A stretch of 6,511 nucleotides of DNA from Pseudomonadota bacterium (GCA_022572335.1 JACZWD010000152.1:1-6511); one strand, 5' to 3'. Counted from the first letter of the stretch, positions 1 through 4,558 are shown. Numbers and translations: made by a program. The notes: generated by a model from the letters alone, not told the origin.

Positions 1-167
1 CAGAAGTCGGGGGGTGTGGCGTGCACGCCGGGATCCCGCAAAACCTGGGCGTCGATCTGGTCAACGTCCGCCGGCCCCGGCACCCGGCCCCGTTGCCTGT
101 TCCGCGGCGCCTTGTCCGTGCGCCGGGGAAAGGGTAATCCGGTTCTTGGATCGATGAGGATGGGCAT
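1..167 (-). CDS. Partial hypothetical protein, last visible gene of the left operon
   Basis: An open frame starts at the ATG at 167-165 and runs off the left edge with no stop in about 55 codons. The visible protein begins MPILIDPRTGLPFPRRTD and is rich in proline and arginine, with a later stretch reading DVDQIDAQVLRDPG. I do not recognise a family. The start is chosen because the A of its ATG is also the last base of the upstream gene's TGA (TGATG arrangement), which is typical of translational coupling and continues the pattern of the other left-operon genes. The rest lies outside the window, so length and function cannot be judged. It could end immediately at the edge, since the last visible bases are TG. 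Confidence 0.5.
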   Translation of the reverse strand, partial: MPILIDPRTGLPFPRRTDKAPRNRQRGRVPGPADVDQIDAQVLRDPGVHATPPDF

Positions 168-280
168 CAGCCGAACTTTGCCTCCCTGAAGCCGGTCAGC
201 AACGTCGCGCCGGCGTCGAAAAACCCTTCGCTGTGCGCCGCCCGGGCGCAAGCCGGGCACGACGGTATGGAGATCATCAC
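167..280 (-). CDS. Small hypothetical protein (37 aa) with a CPAC motif
   Basis: A GTG start at 280-278 overlaps the stop of the upstream gene as GTGA, and the stop at 169-167 overlaps the next start as TGATG, so the short ORF is coupled at both ends. The product starts MMISIPSCPACARAAHSEGF and has one Cys-x2-Cys pair at residues 8 and 11. A single pair is not enough for a complete zinc ribbon unless the protein dimerises. A longer frame passes through here from 895, but its upstream part is antisense or out of frame to better-supported genes, and this short version fits the operon. An ATG directly after the GTG could also be used. No function can be assigned. Confidence 0.45.
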   Translation of the reverse strand: MMISIPSCPACARAAHSEGFFDAGATLLTGFREAKFG

Positions 281-798
281 GCGGCTCCGTCGGGTTCGGT
301 GTCCGAGGGCAGGCCGCCGAAATCCTGCCCGCCATACGATTTCGGGCCTGGACGCCGGCCTGCCTGCGCGGAGCCGAAGCTCCGCCCTGCGGGCCAAAGC
401 CCTCCCGCCTTCGCGAAGCCCGCTTCGGCGGGCGAAGGGAGGTCGGGCGACGTGTCGTTCGGCAAAGAAAGGGCCGCGGGCGACAGGCGGGCGGGCAGGA
501 TTTCCGACAGGGTCCTGCGCCGCCGCACGCCAAGAAGGGCCTGCGGCTCGTCCATCCGGGTGAGGCGGGCGAGACGGTTGATCCGCCGGGCGAGCGCCAT
601 TTCCAGTTCGGCCTCGCGCACCAGCCTGAGCGTGCCCTTGGCCATGCGCTCCAGCGCCGGCGTTCCGCAGGCCGTGGCCCCGGCCACGGTCCTGTAGGCG
701 AAGGGGTCGATGGCCCCGGTCAGGCGGTAGCCCGTGAGCAGCCGGCGCGAAGCCTGCCAGACGCAGGCCGCCGCGCGTTCCAGGATGTGGGCGCTCAC
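277..798 (-). CDS. Hypothetical phage protein with a repeat-derived C-terminus
   Basis: A 173-residue protein starts at the GTG at 798-796, which overlaps the upstream stop as GTGA. The N-terminal two thirds (about residues 1-115) is alternately basic and hydrophobic and predicted helical, with a segment reading LVREAELEMALARRINRLAR at about residues 58-77. I do not recognise this part. The last third has a different character: low complexity, rich in G, A, P and R, with pieces such as AKAGG, SFGSAQ and YGGQ. The DNA under it is a cluster of stem-loops (311-438). I infer that a mobile palindromic repeat supplied the C-terminus while keeping the frame, and that the stop still overlaps the next start. 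The protein may have been shorter or different originally. Its position in the repressor-side operon suggests expression in the lysogen. Confidence 0.6.
   Translation of the reverse strand: MSAHILERAAACVWQASRRLLTGYRLTGAIDPFAYRTVAGATACGTPALERMAKGTLRLVREAELEMALARRINRLARLTRMDEPQALLGVRRRRTLSEILPARLSPAALSLPNDTSPDLPSPAEAGFAKAGGLWPAGRSFGSAQAGRRPGPKSYGGQDFGGLPSDTEPDGAA
311..438. repeat. Cluster of REP/BIME-like stem-loops inside a coding region
   Basis: Three inverted repeats lie close together. At 311-349, AGGCC(gc)CGAAATC pairs with GATTTCGGGCCT around a 13-base loop. At 368-385, GCGGAGC and GCTCCGC form a perfect 7-bp stem with a CGAA loop. At 408-438, CCTTCGC pairs with GCGAAGG, and a smaller palindrome CGAAGC-CC-GCTTCG (414-427) is nested within it. 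Translated on the minus strand these give AKAGG, SFGSAQ and YGGQ peptides. From memory, such peptides recur in mis-annotated or repeat-invaded proteins of many GC-rich genomes; I could not check this. The element most resembles a repetitive extragenic palindrome cluster that has landed inside a gene. Confidence 0.6.
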
Positions 799-1115
799 GC
801 CGCCCTCTTCCCGGCCGCGGCGGGCCCGTCGGCGGCCTCGAGGCTGGCCGCCTCGCGGTACTGGCGGCGCGCGATGGCGCGGTGGAACCGGGCATCGCCT
901 CGCTGAAGACGGGCGCGCAACGGATGGCCGTTCGCTTCGGCGAGACGGGCGGCGTGCTCCCAGTCCCGGGCCTTGGCGATATTCCAGCGGGCCTGGCCGC
1001 GCAAGGTCGCGATGGCGATCTCGACTTGCGACCGGCCGGTCAGCGCCGCCTCCAGCAAATGCTTCGGCGGGCGGCAGTCATAGCGGTTGTAGAGCCGGGC
1101 AAGCGCGTCAGGCAT
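795..1115 (-). CDS. Hypothetical phage protein, arginine/alanine-rich
   Basis: This 106-residue protein starts at the ATG at 1115-1113, which lies inside the end of the upstream gene (8-base overlap), and its TGA overlaps the next GTG start. It begins MPDALARLYNRYDCRPPKHL and continues with helical, Arg- and Ala-rich segments (for example WNIAKARDWEHAARLAEANG near the middle). It contains no obvious signal peptide, membrane segment or metal-binding motif. I do not recognise a family. Composition and codon use look like the neighbours, so it is probably a genuine co-transcribed gene. The antisense plus-strand frames here are less protein-like. Confidence 0.6.
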   Translation of the reverse strand: MPDALARLYNRYDCRPPKHLLEAALTGRSQVEIAIATLRGQARWNIAKARDWEHAARLAEANGHPLRARLQRGDARFHRAIARRQYREAASLEAADGPAAAGKRAA

Positions 1116-1374
1116 GGCCCGGCGCGGTCAGTTCGGCGATGGCGATTTCGTCTGATTCGTTACCCGCCACCATCAGCATGGCGGCGCTCGGCCGGCCGTC
1201 GGCGCGGGCGTTGGCGAGGATGATGTCGCCGGCCCGCAGCATGGCGTGCGCCGGGTCGAAGTATCCGGGCGCCGCCTTGGTCAAGGCGACGGCGGGGTCC
1301 GCGGTGGTGTAGTGCCAAAGCGTGAATCCGTTGGCGTAGGCGAGAACGCTTAAGTCCTTGGTTTGAAAGGCCAT
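1108..1374 (-). CDS. Small conserved phage-type protein (MAFQTKDLSVLAYANGF family)
   Basis: The start is the ATG at 1374-1372 rather than the one 30 bases upstream, because a clean GGAGG (1384-1380) sits 5 bases before it. It is the first gene after the 1403-1431 promoter. The 88-residue product has the conserved-looking opening MAFQTKDLSVLAYANGFTLW followed by HYTT and later a segment MLRAGDIILANA, suggesting a compact beta-rich fold. From memory, similar short proteins occur in alphaproteobacterial prophages, often near virion genes; this is recall, not a search result. No enzymatic motif is visible. If the resemblance is right, finding it in a repressor-side operon is unusual. Its 3' end overlaps the next gene by 8 bases. 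Confidence 0.75.
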   Translation of the reverse strand: MAFQTKDLSVLAYANGFTLWHYTTADPAVALTKAAPGYFDPAHAMLRAGDIILANARADGRPSAAMLMVAGNESDEIAIAELTAPGHA

Positions 1375-1402
1375 CGGTGCCTCCGTCCATGACGACCGGG
1401 GC

Positions 1403-1431
1403 ACTATAAGATGTTCTTACTATAAAGTCAA
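1403..1431 (-). promoter_or_regulatory. Sigma70-type promoter of the left operon
   Basis: On the minus strand, TTGACT (1431-1426) and TATAGT (1408-1403) are separated by exactly 17 bases, close to the sigma70 consensus. Transcription would begin near 1396 and reach the SD-preceded ATG at 1374 after a short leader. The stretch is sharply AT-rich within a GC-rich window. Confidence 0.8.
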
Positions 1432-1446
1432 GTTTTGCTTACTAAG
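1404..1446. promoter_or_regulatory. CTTAC-type repeats, possible repressor operators at the left-operon promoter
   Basis: CTTACTA occurs at 1416-1422 and again at 1438-1444. The second copy is extended to the odd palindrome CTTACTAAG (1438-1446). CTTATAG and CTTTATAG appear on the minus strand at 1410-1404 and 1427-1420. The copies lie across and just upstream of the promoter. Related CTTACAA/CTTACAT sites occur in the repressor/early intergenic region. I infer shared control by the repressor. Some matches coincide with the -10 box and could reflect promoter sequence only. Confidence 0.45.
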
Positions 1447-1486
1447 ACGCGCGTTTACACACCGCGGATGGTGTCGCCCGGGATAT

Positions 1487-2167
1487 TTAAAGGGGCCTGT
1501 CCACGCGGATGGCGATGGCGGTGATGAGGATCTCCTCGTTCTCGCCGTCCGGCGTCAGTTTCAGGGGCTGCTGGTAATCGGGGTGTTGGGAGCGGGGCCA
1601 GAGATAGACCTGGCCATCCTTCAGCACATACTGTTTGACCGTGGCCTCGGTCAGTCCGTCGCGGCGGACGCGCTGGACGATGACGTACTCCCCGTCCAGG
1701 GGTTGACGGCCGATGTCCATGAGCTTGACGCAAATGATGATGCTGCCGTCGGGGAATACGTCCCCCATGGATGGTCCCTTGACGCGCAGGGCGAACCGGC
1801 GGACGCCCGGATACCGCTGATCTTCCGGCGTCTCTATGTAATGGCGCACGTCGGGGGATTCTTCCATGGCTTCCCGCCACACTCCGGCCTGTACCTCGCC
1901 GACGACGAATATCCTGTTGTGCGAAATGGGCAAAACTGTGGCGACGTCCGCAACCGGCATTTCGCCGCTTTCGGTCATCAACCATTCCAGCGTCGTGCCG
2001 AGAAACCGGGCCAGTGCGACAAGGCGGTGGGTCCGGGGCCTGGTGTGACCGCTCTCCCACTGGGACACGGCCTCGCGGGTGATGCCGAAGTGGTCGGCAA
2101 TATTCTCCTGCGATTTCCTGGCCCCTTCGCGGGCCTGGCGGATTCGGGTGCCAAGGGTCATAGCCAT
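1487..2167 (-). CDS. CI/LexA-type phage repressor (XRE HTH plus S24 peptidase domain)
   Basis: This 226-residue protein is a lysogeny repressor by architecture. Residues about 4-65 are an XRE helix-turn-helix with the recognition region SQENIADHFGITREAVSQWE. Residues about 86-222 are an S24 peptidase domain, with an Ala94-Gly95 cleavage site in GEVQAG, catalytic Ser133 in KGPSMGD and Lys178 in TVKQY. All residues needed for RecA-stimulated self-cleavage are therefore present, so SOS induction is expected. It should dimerise through the C-terminal domain and bind operators in the 2168-2249 gap. The start is the ATG at 2167 or the one at 2161. Neither has a clear Shine-Dalgarno, and a frame extending back to 2233 crosses the promoter region and is unlikely. 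It is divergent from the early operon, as in lambdoid switches. Confidence 0.93.
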   Translation of the reverse strand: MAMTLGTRIRQAREGARKSQENIADHFGITREAVSQWESGHTRPRTHRLVALARFLGTTLEWLMTESGEMPVADVATVLPISHNRIFVVGEVQAGVWREAMEESPDVRHYIETPEDQRYPGVRRFALRVKGPSMGDVFPDGSIIICVKLMDIGRQPLDGEYVIVQRVRRDGLTEATVKQYVLKDGQVYLWPRSQHPDYQQPLKLTPDGENEEILITAIAIRVDRPL

Positions 2168-2168
2168 A

Positions 2169-2239
2169 CTTATGTAAAACAGCCCGCGCGCCGGTTCATT
2201 GTAAGATTTGCTTGACACCGCATTAAGCTTCACTTACAT
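2169..2239. promoter_or_regulatory. CTTAC-type repeats, candidate CI operators in the switch
   Basis: CTTATGTAA lies at 2169-2177 between the predicted repressor transcript start and its ATG. TTGTAAG (2199-2205; CTTACAA on the minus strand) covers the repressor -10, and CTTACAT (2233-2239) covers the early -10. The last two are in inverted orientation. Binding here would cover both -10 boxes. The same core recurs at 1416-1446. The repressor recognition sequence is inferred, not known. Confidence 0.45.
2198..2226 (-). promoter_or_regulatory. Probable repressor promoter
   Basis: On the minus strand a good -10, TACAAT (2203-2198), is preceded at 17 bases by a weak -35, TTAATG (2226-2221). The start of transcription would be near 2191, leaving a leader of about 24 bases to the ATG at 2167. 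The weak -35 would suit activation or modest expression. It overlaps the opposed early promoter, so both cannot be occupied at once. Confidence 0.5.
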
Positions 2240-2240
2240 T
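2212..2240 (+). promoter_or_regulatory. Early operon promoter (PR-like)
   Basis: A perfect -35 TTGACA (2212-2217), a 17-base spacer and a -10 TACATT (2235-2240) give a strong sigma70-type promoter. Predicted initiation near 2247 is only a few bases before the ATG at 2250. It drives the gap-free plus-strand operon. Confidence 0.8.
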
Positions 2241-2249
2241 CCGTTGACC

Positions 2250-2720
2250 ATGGGAGACGATGAGCTGGAAATGGCAGTGAATTTTGCGGGCGGGTCCGTG
2301 TTATCGGCGTGCGCGCACGGGGATTACCTCGCGGGCCATGGGGCAATGGACGCACGCGGGCTTGGGGGCGGCCTGATGGACGTCGCCGCACCCGTTGCAA
2401 CGGAGCCCGAGAGACAAACCCGCGCGTGGCCGCGGGATGAGTGGATATCGGCGCGGCAGTTGGAGCGCCTGTTCGGGGACGCCGGGCCAAGGGAAATCAT
2501 CGTCTACCACGTGGGCCGCCTGGCCGAGGACCGCGAACTGTCTCCGCGCATGGGCCGCACGGCGGACCTCGCCATGCGCCTGGGCTGTCCGACGAACGTC
2601 GAGGTCACCATACGGCCGTGGAGCGTGCACGCCGAATACGGCCTGGGTCTTGGGTTTCTGACCCAGAAACGCTTAGGCCCCGGAGTCTTCGAGTACCGCA
2701 TCCAGAAGAGGGCGTCATGA
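2250..2720 (+). CDS. First early-operon gene, hypothetical phage protein
   Basis: The ATG at 2250 is essentially at the predicted transcript start, which would make this a leaderless 156-residue protein. Starts at 2271 (MAVNF) or at about 2376 (MDVAAP) are alternatives, and the low-complexity first 50 residues make the later one plausible. The better-defined part is residues about 65-156: WISARQLERLF, then a core REIIVYHVGRLAEDRE, then a terminal segment with LTQKR and FEYRIQKR. From memory this spacing resembles small early phage proteins ending in a Q-x-R ... Y-x-x-x-R strand pattern, function unknown. It is not a Cro-like repressor: no helix-turn-helix is evident. Its TGA overlaps the next ATG as ATGA. 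Confidence 0.65.
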   Translation: MGDDELEMAVNFAGGSVLSACAHGDYLAGHGAMDARGLGGGLMDVAAPVATEPERQTRAWPRDEWISARQLERLFGDAGPREIIVYHVGRLAEDRELSPRMGRTADLAMRLGCPTNVEVTIRPWSVHAEYGLGLGFLTQKRLGPGVFEYRIQKRAS

Positions 2721-3184
2721 CCTTCGTCTTCTGGTGGCCGGTTTGGTACGGCCTCGTCCTGTTGGGGGTCCTGGTGCTGTGGGTAAAGACGGACAACAGA
2801 AATCAGAAGACAGGGGTCAGAAACCAGAAGTCAGAAACCAGAGGTCAGAAAAACCCGGTCACTACTCTCCGTTCTGCGGTCTCTGATCTCCGCGGTGCAC
2901 GCCGCATACGAGCTTCCGGGCGTGATGTCCGGGAGATCACGCCTTCCAGACGTGAAGCCTCCCTGTTCGACTGGGGGCCGGGGTCCGCCCTGCGGCGCGC
3001 CCTGGCCACGGGCCCGAAGCCCCGGGCGCCCCGGGCGCCCCAGGCGCAACTTTTTCCTGTCCCGTCATGGGGTCCGCCGGATTCCCGTTCCGGCCGGGGG
3101 AACGACCGGCGCGCATGCTCAATGCCTGCCTACGGGACGGAGGGCCAGGGTGGCGGAGGCGATGTGCGGGCAACGCTGTCATGA
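2717..3184 (+). CDS. Single-pass membrane protein with repeat-encoded segment, hypothetical
   Basis: The start at 2717 and the stop at 3182-3184 both sit in ATGA overlaps, which supports this 155-residue frame across its whole length. Residues 1-23 (MTFVFWWPVWYGLVLLGVLV...) are a membrane-spanning anchor with a lysine just after it. Residues about 25-46 are a 7-residue repeat (RNQKTGV, RNQKSET, RGQKNPV) encoded by the DNA heptamer array at 2793-2848. The rest is Arg-, Pro- and Gly-rich and includes RAPRAPQA from a 9-bp tandem repeat. I infer an originally short membrane protein extended by repeat DNA. Another frame (2895-3287) also stays open, but it is no more protein-like and would break the coupling. 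Function unknown; small membrane proteins in this position are common in phages. Confidence 0.5.
   Translation: MTFVFWWPVWYGLVLLGVLVLWVKTDNRNQKTGVRNQKSETRGQKNPVTTLRSAVSDLRGARRIRASGRDVREITPSRREASLFDWGPGSALRRALATGPKPRAPRAPQAQLFPVPSWGPPDSRSGRGNDRRACSMPAYGTEGQGGGGDVRATLS
2793..2848 (+). repeat. Heptamer tandem array, eight units
   Basis: Eight consecutive 7-base units occur, seven ending in CAG after A/G-rich triplets: ACAACAG, AAATCAG, AAGACAG, GGGTCAG, AAACCAG, AAGTCAG, AAACCAG, AGGTCAG. Because 7 is not a multiple of 3, the array reads as a 7-residue peptide repeat every 21 bases. The block is A/G-rich, unlike its surroundings. It shares ATCAGAAGACAGG exactly with the second array at 4448. 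Confidence 0.85.
2919..2943. repeat. Perfect 8-bp inverted repeat
   Basis: GGCGTGAT (2919-2926) and ATCACGCC (2936-2943) are exact inverted copies separated by 9 bases. There is no following T-tract, so it is not an intrinsic terminator. It could be an RNA hairpin, a protein-binding site or part of the repeat-rich insert that begins at 2793. Confidence 0.5.
3021..3047. repeat. 9-bp tandem repeat, three units
   Basis: CCCGGGCGC occurs twice and then CCCAGGCGC once, in direct tandem. In the frame used by the membrane protein it encodes a proline/alanine/arginine repeat. The last unit creates a 5-bp stem (GCGCC-CCA-GGCGC, 3035-3047) followed three bases later by TTTTT. This is a weak terminator-like shape within the ORF. 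Confidence 0.6.
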
Positions 3185-3573
3185 AGGCCGGCGCCAAGCA
3201 CCCGGCCGCCGGCGCGGGAACCGGTACGCACGGCGGGCGCGGCCGCCCCGGGGAAATGCTGCGGAGAACCGTCGTCCAATGGCTTGAATACACCAAGCCC
3301 GATGGTGAGTGGTTCCACCTCCCCGATGCAGCGCCGCCCGCCGGTGTGGAAGCCCGCGCCGTCAACGCCCCCGGCGTCAAAGCCCGCGTCGCCGACCTCG
3401 TCTTCGTGCTGCCCGGCGGGCGCGTGGGTTTCATCGAGCTCGGGTCCGAGGGCCGGCCGAAACCGACCCGGCGCGCGTTCTCCGAAAGGGTGCGCGGGCT
3501 TGGCGCCCGCTACGCCGAAGCCCATTCGATCGAGGAAGTGGCCCGCATTCTGCGCACGTGGGGGCTACTGTGA
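3181..3573 (+). CDS. VRR-NUC-like (PD-(D/E)XK) protein, catalytic lysine missing
   Basis: This 130-residue protein has the layout of the VRR-NUC family, a small phage nuclease domain expected to act on branched DNA. Residues 27-48 (LRRTVVQWLEY...WFHLP) match the N-terminal helix and strand. GVKARVADLVF carries Asp72, and VGFIELG carries Glu86. A helix TRRAFSERV and a final HSIEEVARILRTWG complete the fold. In the family the acidic pair is followed by a lysine (E-x-K) and a glutamine a few residues later; here those positions are Gly88 and probably Arg97. Activity is therefore doubtful unless Lys94 substitutes. The ATG at 3181 is chosen for its ATGA overlap, although no Shine-Dalgarno is seen and Met26 is an alternative start. 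The stop overlaps the next GTG. Confidence 0.72.
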   Translation: MKAGAKHPAAGAGTGTHGGRGRPGEMLRRTVVQWLEYTKPDGEWFHLPDAAPPAGVEARAVNAPGVKARVADLVFVLPGGRVGFIELGSEGRPKPTRRAFSERVRGLGARYAEAHSIEEVARILRTWGLL

Positions 3574-4445
3574 CCGGCGACCTGAAGGTTCCGCTGCTCG
3601 AGGCGCACCGGTACGAGGAACTCCTGCGCCGACGGGCGCTGGGCGAGTCCACGGAGCAATTGCGCCGGGCCTTCGGGCTGAAGACCCGCAAGCAGGTCCG
3701 GGACTTGATCAGCCACCGCAAATGGCGCTTCCTCGATGTGTGCAAGACCCTGGGCGTGGAGCCGCCGAAACCAACGCCCCGGCCTTCGTCGCTCACCCAC
3801 GGCCAGGTGGGACAGATCCTCTGCCGTTACACCGGGGGCGAGTTGCCGAAAACGATCGCGCCCGATTTCAATATCAGCGGCCGGCGGGTGAGGGACCTGA
3901 TTTCGCAACACCTCGAGCGCGTGACCCAGATTCGCGCACCGCTTGGCCCGAGACGGCGCAGCGGCCAAAACACGACGTGGGGGGCCGAGGAGCTCGGCTT
4001 CCTCATAACCCACTACCCCACCGACATGGCGCTCAATGCCATCGCCAGGGAGACCCGGCACCATGTCTACGAAGTGAAACGCAAGGCCACCGAGCTGGAA
4101 TTGCCGCGTTCCAAGACGGCACCGTCGCTGAAGGCCAAATCCGGCCTGGCCCGCGCCGCCAACCACGGAGGCCCGGCGTTCGTCAGTGCGAACCTGGAAG
4201 ACGTCATCGGATGGCTTCGCGCCAACGGTTACCGCGTCACGGGCGGCAAGCGCTCCGGCACATACCGCATCGGATTCATGAACTCCATGACGCCCCAGCA
4301 AGTCGTCCGTTTCGCCAACGACAGGCGCGCCCGGTGCGAACAGGGGGCGTTGGCGCCTTTCGTGGTTGATGCCGGCACAGGCGTGTCTTTGCCCGCAGGC
4401 GCAAACGGCCGCAGCCTGACCGGCTCGAGCATGGAGGCGGCATGA
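3570..4445 (+). CDS. DNA-binding protein with three HTH-like modules
   Basis: The GTG at 3570 overlaps the preceding TGA as GTGA and has GGGGG 5 bases upstream, giving a 291-residue protein. Two related modules come first: about residues 15-52 ending in VRDLISH, and about 75-115 ending in VRDLISQH. Both are helical, with a turn of the HTH kind (STEQLRRAFGLKTRKQ; LPKTIAPDFNISGRR). A third, about 137-180, starts with Trp137-Gly-Ala-Glu-Glu and ends in VKRKATELELPR, resembling SANT/Myb or GcrA-type modules of phages. Residues about 208-255 form a separate C-terminal domain (LEDVIGWLRANGY ... VVRFANDRRAR). Such proteins are likely sequence-specific DNA binders; a regulatory or origin-binding role is inference. 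It ends in an ATGA overlap with the heptamer-derived ORF. Confidence 0.72.
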   Translation: MTGDLKVPLLEAHRYEELLRRRALGESTEQLRRAFGLKTRKQVRDLISHRKWRFLDVCKTLGVEPPKPTPRPSSLTHGQVGQILCRYTGGELPKTIAPDFNISGRRVRDLISQHLERVTQIRAPLGPRRRSGQNTTWGAEELGFLITHYPTDMALNAIARETRHHVYEVKRKATELELPRSKTAPSLKAKSGLARAANHGGPAFVSANLEDVIGWLRANGYRVTGGKRSGTYRIGFMNSMTPQQVVRFANDRRARCEQGALAPFVVDAGTGVSLPAGANGRSLTGSSMEAA

Positions 4446-4558
4446 GGATCAGAAGACAGGAGTCAGAAGACAGGGATCAGAAGTCGGATCCAAAGATTTG
4501 CTGTGCATGCCTTGCGTCGATCCCTGTCCGTTTGTGTGGGTTGAAACCCGAGAGATGA
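4442..4558 (+). CDS. Tiny ORF (38 aa) whose first third is a heptamer repeat array
   Basis: The ATG at 4442 overlaps the upstream TGA as ATGA, and the TGA at 4556-4558 overlaps the next ATG as ATGA, so the ORF exactly bridges two genes with coupling at both ends. Residues 1-14 (MRIRRQESEDRDQK) are charged and repeat-encoded. The rest contains four cysteines (CCAC at 19-22 and one near residue 32) and ends GLKPER. There is no recognised family. It may be a real peptide, or it may only be a bridge that lets ribosomes pass from 4445 to 4555 after the array inserted. It is too short to tell from composition. Confidence 0.4.
   Translation: MRIRRQESEDRDQKSDPKICCACLASIPVRLCGLKPER
4448..4489 (+). 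repeat. Heptamer tandem array, second copy
   Basis: Six 7-base units, arranged as three 14-base pairs: ATCAGAAGACAGGA, GTCAGAAGACAGGG, ATCAGAAGTCGGAT. It is the same family as the array at 2793-2848, and CAGAAGTCGG (4478-4487) also matches the first ten bases of the window. It begins six bases after the ATG of the small ORF. Confidence 0.85.

Noticed and set aside
167..895. Long 242-codon minus-strand frame
   Set aside because: Only its last 37 codons fit the operon; the rest is out of frame with the coupled genes at 277-798 and 795-1115.
1465..1478. Short inverted repeat (ACACC/GGTGT region) after the repressor gene as a terminator
   Set aside because: Only a 5-bp stem, no T-tract on the minus strand, and no extension of the pairing.
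1583..2215. Plus-strand frame opposite the repressor
   Set aside because: The antisense repressor gene has complete HTH and S24 motifs; this frame has none.
2793..2848. CRISPR-like reading of the heptamer arrays
   Set aside because: Units are 7 bases, contiguous and lack spacers; this is a simple tandem repeat, not a CRISPR array.
2895..3287. Alternative 130-codon plus-strand frame
   Set aside because: Collagen-like and cysteine-containing low-complexity sequence; using it would break both ATGA junctions of the 2717-3184 gene.
3284..4369. A 361-codon plus-strand frame over the VRR-NUC and HTH genes
   Set aside because: It is a different frame of the same DNA with Arg/Pro/Ala-rich sequence; the GTG-started gene at 3570 has coherent HTH modules and coupling.
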